NCBI GenBank assembly: GCA_019247135.1
Contig: JAFAPL010000156.1
Span: 1 to 9,871 of the forward strand
Length of the DNA stretch: 9,871 nt
Source: Chloroflexota bacterium
Lineage (GTDB): Bacteria > Chloroflexota > UBA6077 > CF-72
Direction of reading: 5' to 3'
The notes beneath the pieces were generated by a model. It saw only the letters and a program-made list of their open reading frames with translations, was not told where the DNA came from and searched no databases. Below are positions 6,341 through 9,871 of this stretch, in pieces. A program made the position numbers and the translations under genes. Positions within the stretch are counted from its first letter, which is position 1. Each line of letters starts with the position of its first letter.

Positions 6341-9300
6341 CTAGCTGTCTTTGACGCTGCGCTCGAGCGCGAGCAGGTTGGTGCGCACCAATTCGGTGCG
6401 CGGGTTCGATGCGCCTTCGCCGCCGTCCAAGATGGCCACGGCCTGCCGCAAGCTCGAGATGGCTTCGGCGGCGTGGCCTCTACTCGCTTGCACGCGTGCC
6501 AGGTTGTTGAGAGTTGCCGCGACATCCGGATGATCCGCGCCCAGCACAGCTTCCTGCGTGGCAAGCGCCTGGCCGAGCAAGTGCTGTGCCTCGTCGAGGT
6601 TCCCTTGCGCGGCGAGAACGCTGGCCAGATTGGCCTGCGCCCTCGCGGTTTCGGGGTGGGCCTGTCCGCGCAGTTGCAAGGCTACCTCCAGTGCGCGCCG
6701 GAAGTACAGCTCGGCCTCTTGCAGTCGACCCTCTGACGACGACACCAGGCCGAGGTTGTTCAGGGTGCTGCCAAGCTCGGCCGAGACCACGTTCTGCGAT
6801 TCCGTCACGGACAGCGCGCGCCTGAGGTGCGCTTCAGCCTCCGACAATCGGCCCATCGACGCCAGAACGAGCCCGAGGGTGGTACGCAGGTTTGCCACCG
6901 CCAGATCGTCCGCATCACCTCGCGAGTCGTATACGGCCAGGGCTCGGTCCAGGTAGGCGAGGGCCGACGCATAATCACCCTGGCGCTGGGCAACACCGCC
7001 GAGGTTGACGAGAACTGCCAGAGTCGTCGGATCCTCCCGGCCGAGGATCTTCTCGTAGATCGCGAGCGCCGCCTCGAGGTGTGCTCGGGCATTGTCGTAC
7101 GACCCAAGCGCCTGCAGCGCGGTACCCAGATTGTTGAGCGTGGCTCCCATCTCGACGTGCTCTGGCGTGAACAGTTGCCGAGCGGTCGTCAGGGCCGTCT
7201 CGAAAACACGCTGCGCGTCGGCCGCGGCCCCCCTGGCCAGTACCAGTGACCCAAGCTCATTCCAGAGCGCCACCGCCACCGGGTCGGCCCGGCGATCAGC
7301 GCGTTCCGCCGATCGAGTCAGGTGGGGTTCGAGCTGGCGAGTGCGCGCAAGATCATGCTGCTGGCGTAGTTGCCGGGCCAAACCGAGCAGCGCCTGGTCG
7401 ACCGCCGCCTGAGCGCCCGAATCGCGCAGGAGCGTACGCGCGGCCATGGCGGTGACCGGGTGGATAGAAACGAATCGAGTGGGATTCGATTCCAACAGGC
7501 CGACCTCGCACAGTCGACTCAGGCCTGCTTCGAAGGCCGCGTCATCAGCGGTGGGCAGGCTGCGCTGCAGGAGCTCGATGGGGATGGGCACGCCCGTGGC
7601 AAGACACGCGGCGCGCGCGAGCATGTCTAGCGCGACCCGGTCGCTGGCTTGATCAGGATCCAGGCGGCCGACGCTCAGCGCAAACGCACTGGTGACGCTC
7701 GCCTGCAGGTTGTCCAGCGCGGTATCCGGCGAACTGGCGCCCCAAGTGGGAGTGTCGAGGTTGTGCAGCATGTCGGTCAACTGGGCGACCTGGCCGGGCC
7801 CGGTTGCCCGCGCGAGTGTGCCCGAGGCGACCTGTAGCGCGAGCGGCAGGTCACCCAGGATTGCGGCAATCTCGCCCAGCTCATCGTCGCCGACCGAGGT
7901 CACCTTTAGCCGAGACCGCAGCAATGCGACGCTATTTGAACGCTCCAGAGGTCCTACGGCAACCAGCGCGCCAACGTGTGAGTCATCCCAAAGCGGACGT
8001 CGCGAGGTCAACAGCACCCGGCAGCCACCCCGAGCCGGTCGCCAGCGTTCGAATACCTGGGGATCTTCGCACCCGTCGAAGATCAACAGTCTCGGCACAT
8101 CTCTGCGCCAGGCATTGATCACTTCGCGCACTTGGTCCTCCAGCGACATGCTGGAGAATTGCGCGTTGAGCTCGGCCATACCCGGGTTGCCACATGCCGC
8201 CACTTCCGAAACAATGCTGCTCGGCTCTGCAAAATTCAGCCAGAACACGCCGCCCGCGAAGAATTGGCCGTATTGGTACGCGAACTCCGCCGCGAGTTGA
8301 CTTTTGCCAACGCCAGCGATTCCGGTAATTGCCACTCGCTGTGTGCTGGATATCGCGCGCGCAAGCATCTGCAGCTCACTGGAGCGGCCGACGAAGATCG
8401 GACTGCGTGAGATCGGCACACGTGAGCCTTCGGGTAACGGAGCCGGGGATGGAATGCTGTCATTTGGCAGTTGGGCCAGACGCGCCACGGCCGCGCTCAG
8501 GTCCTGTGGCAACTGTTTGAACTGTTCGCGCACCCACTCCCGCACGCTGCGCTCGGCCGCCTGCACAGCCTGCACTTCACCGCCCGTCAGAAAATCGGTT
8601 ATCTGCTCGGCCGACCGAAGCACCGAGTGTCCCTCGGCCGGCTCGTCGGCAAATGTGGCCAGGATTTCTTCGTATGCGTAGAAGGGAACGTACAGCGTCT
8701 CAACGGCGGACCAGTACTCGTCGCGGGCGCTGCCTTGCAAATGCGCGGGGAACCGACCCAATCGCTGGCGAGCGTAGTTACGCCGCAAACTGACCTTGTC
8801 CTTTTCGCTGAGTTCCACGCGCATTGGCATCGGGAATATCGGCACCGCAGACCGCTGCTGAGAGACGGAGTTCGCGATCGCCGCCGCGCCCTCGATGCTC
8901 TGGTTATTGAGCGTGAAGCACACGACGAGCTTGTCAGGCATCTGCACCGTCGAGATTCCGGCCGTGTCGCTGACGCCTGTCCGGCTGTCGACGAGAATGT
9001 AGTCGTACTGTGTCCGCATGCTCGCGCGCACCGATTCGAGCAGCGCGCCGCCACCCAGGCGCTCGTAGAAATTACGCCAGTCGAATGAGTTGACGCGCCG
9101 CGAATATTCAGGATCCTGTCGACCGGCCGGCACCAGGTCCAGGGCACCACCGTTATCGAACGACCAGGCCAGTGACAGCGCATAGCGCGAAATATCGGCC
9201 GCCTCGGCGAACCAGTCATTCGGACTATCTTTCTCCGGCTCGAGCGGCGTGAGGACCTGGTTGGTGTAGTCAACCACCAGATCGATGATCCCTTCCGACG

Positions 9301-9502
9301 ATCTCAGTTCTTTATCTCTGAGAAATGGACGAAAGTAGCGGTGCACGCCGGGCGCTTCGAGATCCCAATCGGCAACAAGCACGCGTTTGCCGCGGCTGGC
9401 GAGAATCCAGGCCACGTTAGCGAGCATCATCGACCGGCCAGTACCGCCCTTATACGAGTAGAAGGTGATGATTTCGCCCTGCTGCGTCGTTCGGATCGTC
9501 AC
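6341..9502 (-). CDS. FxsT-like fusion: KGGTGR-variant ParA/MinD-like P-loop domain + NB-ARC STAND NTPase + TPR repeats
   Basis: Predicted 1053 residues from GTG 9502, with AAGG nine bases upstream; the GTGA overlaps the stop of the FxsC-like gene. Residues 10-310 form a MinD/ParA-type domain: K-G-G-T-G-R-S (18-24), D-W-D-L-E-A-P-G (45-52) and Y-I-L-V-D-S-R-T-G (168-176). The usual P-loop Lys is Arg23, as in the KGGVGR-variant ATPases. NB-ARC follows: F-V-G-R (370-373), P-loop G-I-A-G-V-G-K-S (394-401), Walker B L-L-I-F-D-G-C-E-D (472-480), L-L-T-S-R-R (497-502) and G-D-L-P-L-A-L (550-556). A winged-helix region has H-P-V-T-A-M-A-A-R (681-689) in the MHD position. Residues 745-1025 hold about seven kinesin-light-chain-type TPRs with a 42-residue period (repeated L-N-N-L-G/A). 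STAND proteins of this kind are signal-triggered oligomerising switches, with TPRs as the sensor. No enzymatic effector is fused, so the FxsC-like TIR partner is the likely output. Confidence 0.9.
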   Translation of the reverse strand: MTIRTTQQGEIITFYSYKGGTGRSMMLANVAWILASRGKRVLVADWDLEAPGVHRYFRPFLRDKELRSSEGIIDLVVDYTNQVLTPLEPEKDSPNDWFAEAADISRYALSLAWSFDNGGALDLVPAGRQDPEYSRRVNSFDWRNFYERLGGGALLESVRASMRTQYDYILVDSRTGVSDTAGISTVQMPDKLVVCFTLNNQSIEGAAAIANSVSQQRSAVPIFPMPMRVELSEKDKVSLRRNYARQRLGRFPAHLQGSARDEYWSAVETLYVPFYAYEEILATFADEPAEGHSVLRSAEQITDFLTGGEVQAVQAAERSVREWVREQFKQLPQDLSAAVARLAQLPNDSIPSPAPLPEGSRVPISRSPIFVGRSSELQMLARAISSTQRVAITGIAGVGKSQLAAEFAYQYGQFFAGGVFWLNFAEPSSIVSEVAACGNPGMAELNAQFSSMSLEDQVREVINAWRRDVPRLLIFDGCEDPQVFERWRPARGGCRVLLTSRRPLWDDSHVGALVAVGPLERSNSVALLRSRLKVTSVGDDELGEIAAILGDLPLALQVASGTLARATGPGQVAQLTDMLHNLDTPTWGASSPDTALDNLQASVTSAFALSVGRLDPDQASDRVALDMLARAACLATGVPIPIELLQRSLPTADDAAFEAGLSRLCEVGLLESNPTRFVSIHPVTAMAARTLLRDSGAQAAVDQALLGLARQLRQQHDLARTRQLEPHLTRSAERADRRADPVAVALWNELGSLVLARGAAADAQRVFETALTTARQLFTPEHVEMGATLNNLGTALQALGSYDNARAHLEAALAIYEKILGREDPTTLAVLVNLGGVAQRQGDYASALAYLDRALAVYDSRGDADDLAVANLRTTLGLVLASMGRLSEAEAHLRRALSVTESQNVVSAELGSTLNNLGLVSSSEGRLQEAELYFRRALEVALQLRGQAHPETARAQANLASVLAAQGNLDEAQHLLGQALATQEAVLGADHPDVAATLNNLARVQASRGHAAEAISSLRQAVAILDGGEGASNPRTELVRTNLLALERSVKDS

Positions 9503-9871
9503 GCCACTGGACCTTGCACGACTGGCTGCTGGGTAGGCCCGGGCGGGATCGAGCGCTTGGTCGGCGCGTCGATCCGCAGGCGCTCCACCGTTTGCTTCAG
9601 AGCAGCCGCGATGACGTCCCGGAGGTCGTCGACTGAGGCAATGTCGTCGCGAAAGATGCGCGGGTCGGGCAATTGCAGGCGTGTCGGAAACGCCTTGCGG
9701 AGTGTCTCGTTGAGCTCGATTTGGCAGGCGACGGACTCCTGGTCGTGCGCATTCCAGGGGATCACCACGACCACGTTCGGGAAACTGCGACCGTCATACT
9801 CCAGCATGCGCGCCCGAATCTCGGCCACATGTAGCGACCAGCGGTCAACAATCAGCACGACCACCAGGTTG
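9499..9871 (-). CDS. FxsC-like TIR protein, C-terminal part only (5' end beyond window)
   Basis: About 123 codons are visible, open to the right edge. The strand N-L-V-V-L-I-V-D-R-W-S-L is followed by a helix (H-V-A-E-I-R-A-R-M). A second strand, N-V-V-V-V-I-P-W-N-A-H-D, follows, then the helix E-L-N-E-T-L-R-K-A-F and the segment S-V-D-D-L-R-D-V-I-A-A-A-L. The 'V-D-x-W-x-L ... V-x-x-x-x-P-W-N-x-x-D' pattern is what I recall of the C-terminal domain of FxsC, the TIR-like protein encoded next to FxsT in FxSxx-COOH peptide systems. A proline-rich tail (P-P-G-P-T-Q-Q-P) ends the protein, also typical. The TIR domain itself would lie upstream and is not visible, so naming rests on the tail and on the 4-base overlap with the FxsT-like gene. 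Radical SAM FxsB and peptide FxsA are not in the window. Confidence 0.7.
   Translation of the reverse strand, partial: NLVVVLIVDRWSLHVAEIRARMLEYDGRSFPNVVVVIPWNAHDQESVACQIELNETLRKAFPTRLQLPDPRIFRDDIASVDDLRDVIAAALKQTVERLRIDAPTKRSIPPGPTQQPVVQGPVA

Noticed and set aside
6380..7270. Tandem DNA repeats suggested by 126-base periodicity
   Set aside because: The period comes from divergent 42-residue TPR units in the protein; the DNA units are not near-identical, so it is not a recent repeat array.
8471..9088. A 205-codon plus-strand open frame inside the FxsT-like gene
   Set aside because: It lies opposite the ParA/MinD-like domain, whose motifs are clear on the minus strand; its own peptide has His/Arg-rich shadow composition.

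Overview
The window is a high-GC bacterial segment with GTG and TTG starts, short intergenic gaps and overlapping cistrons. Gene content (a DUF1801 protein, a DinB protein, an HD-GYP fragment, FxsC/FxsT-like proteins) suggests a soil-type Actinomycetota or Chloroflexota genome; this phylum call is inference only. No tRNA, rRNA, CRISPR array, transposase or attachment site was recognised.

Left part (1-2500), ordinary and partly decayed. A TIM-barrel sugar phosphate isomerase/epimerase runs off the left edge on the minus strand. A DUF1801 protein diverges from it on the plus strand. Next come a DinB-superfamily protein and the N-terminal part of an HD-GYP-type protein, both on the minus strand. 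The HD-GYP frame stops before a catalytic domain, and the spaces around these genes are large, so the stretch looks like gene-remnant territory.

Centre (about 2830-5755), a two-gene plus-strand operon that I consider the most interesting part. Gene one is an ABC/SMC-class AAA ATPase anchored by a two-helix membrane hairpin, with a C-terminal coiled coil and no nuclease or TOPRIM domain. Gene two overlaps it by one base (TGATG). It carries a helical N-terminal region followed by what reads as a divergent TIR domain with a candidate catalytic glutamate. ATPase sensor plus TIR effector is the logic of NAD-depleting immune systems, and I do not recognise this pair as a named system.

Right part (5922-9871), a convergent minus-strand operon. 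In transcription order it holds the C-terminus of an FxsC-like TIR protein (running off the right edge), then an FxsT-like giant overlapping it by 4 bases, then a small protein with a glycine-rich N-V-S-G-S-V-type tail. The giant fuses a KGGTGR-variant ParA/MinD-like P-loop domain, an NB-ARC STAND NTPase and TPR repeats. This looks like a STAND-based conflict system. Two TIR/NTPase operons thus face each other across about 166 bases, which suggests a small defence island. Function in defence is inferred from domain logic; nothing in the sequence proves it.
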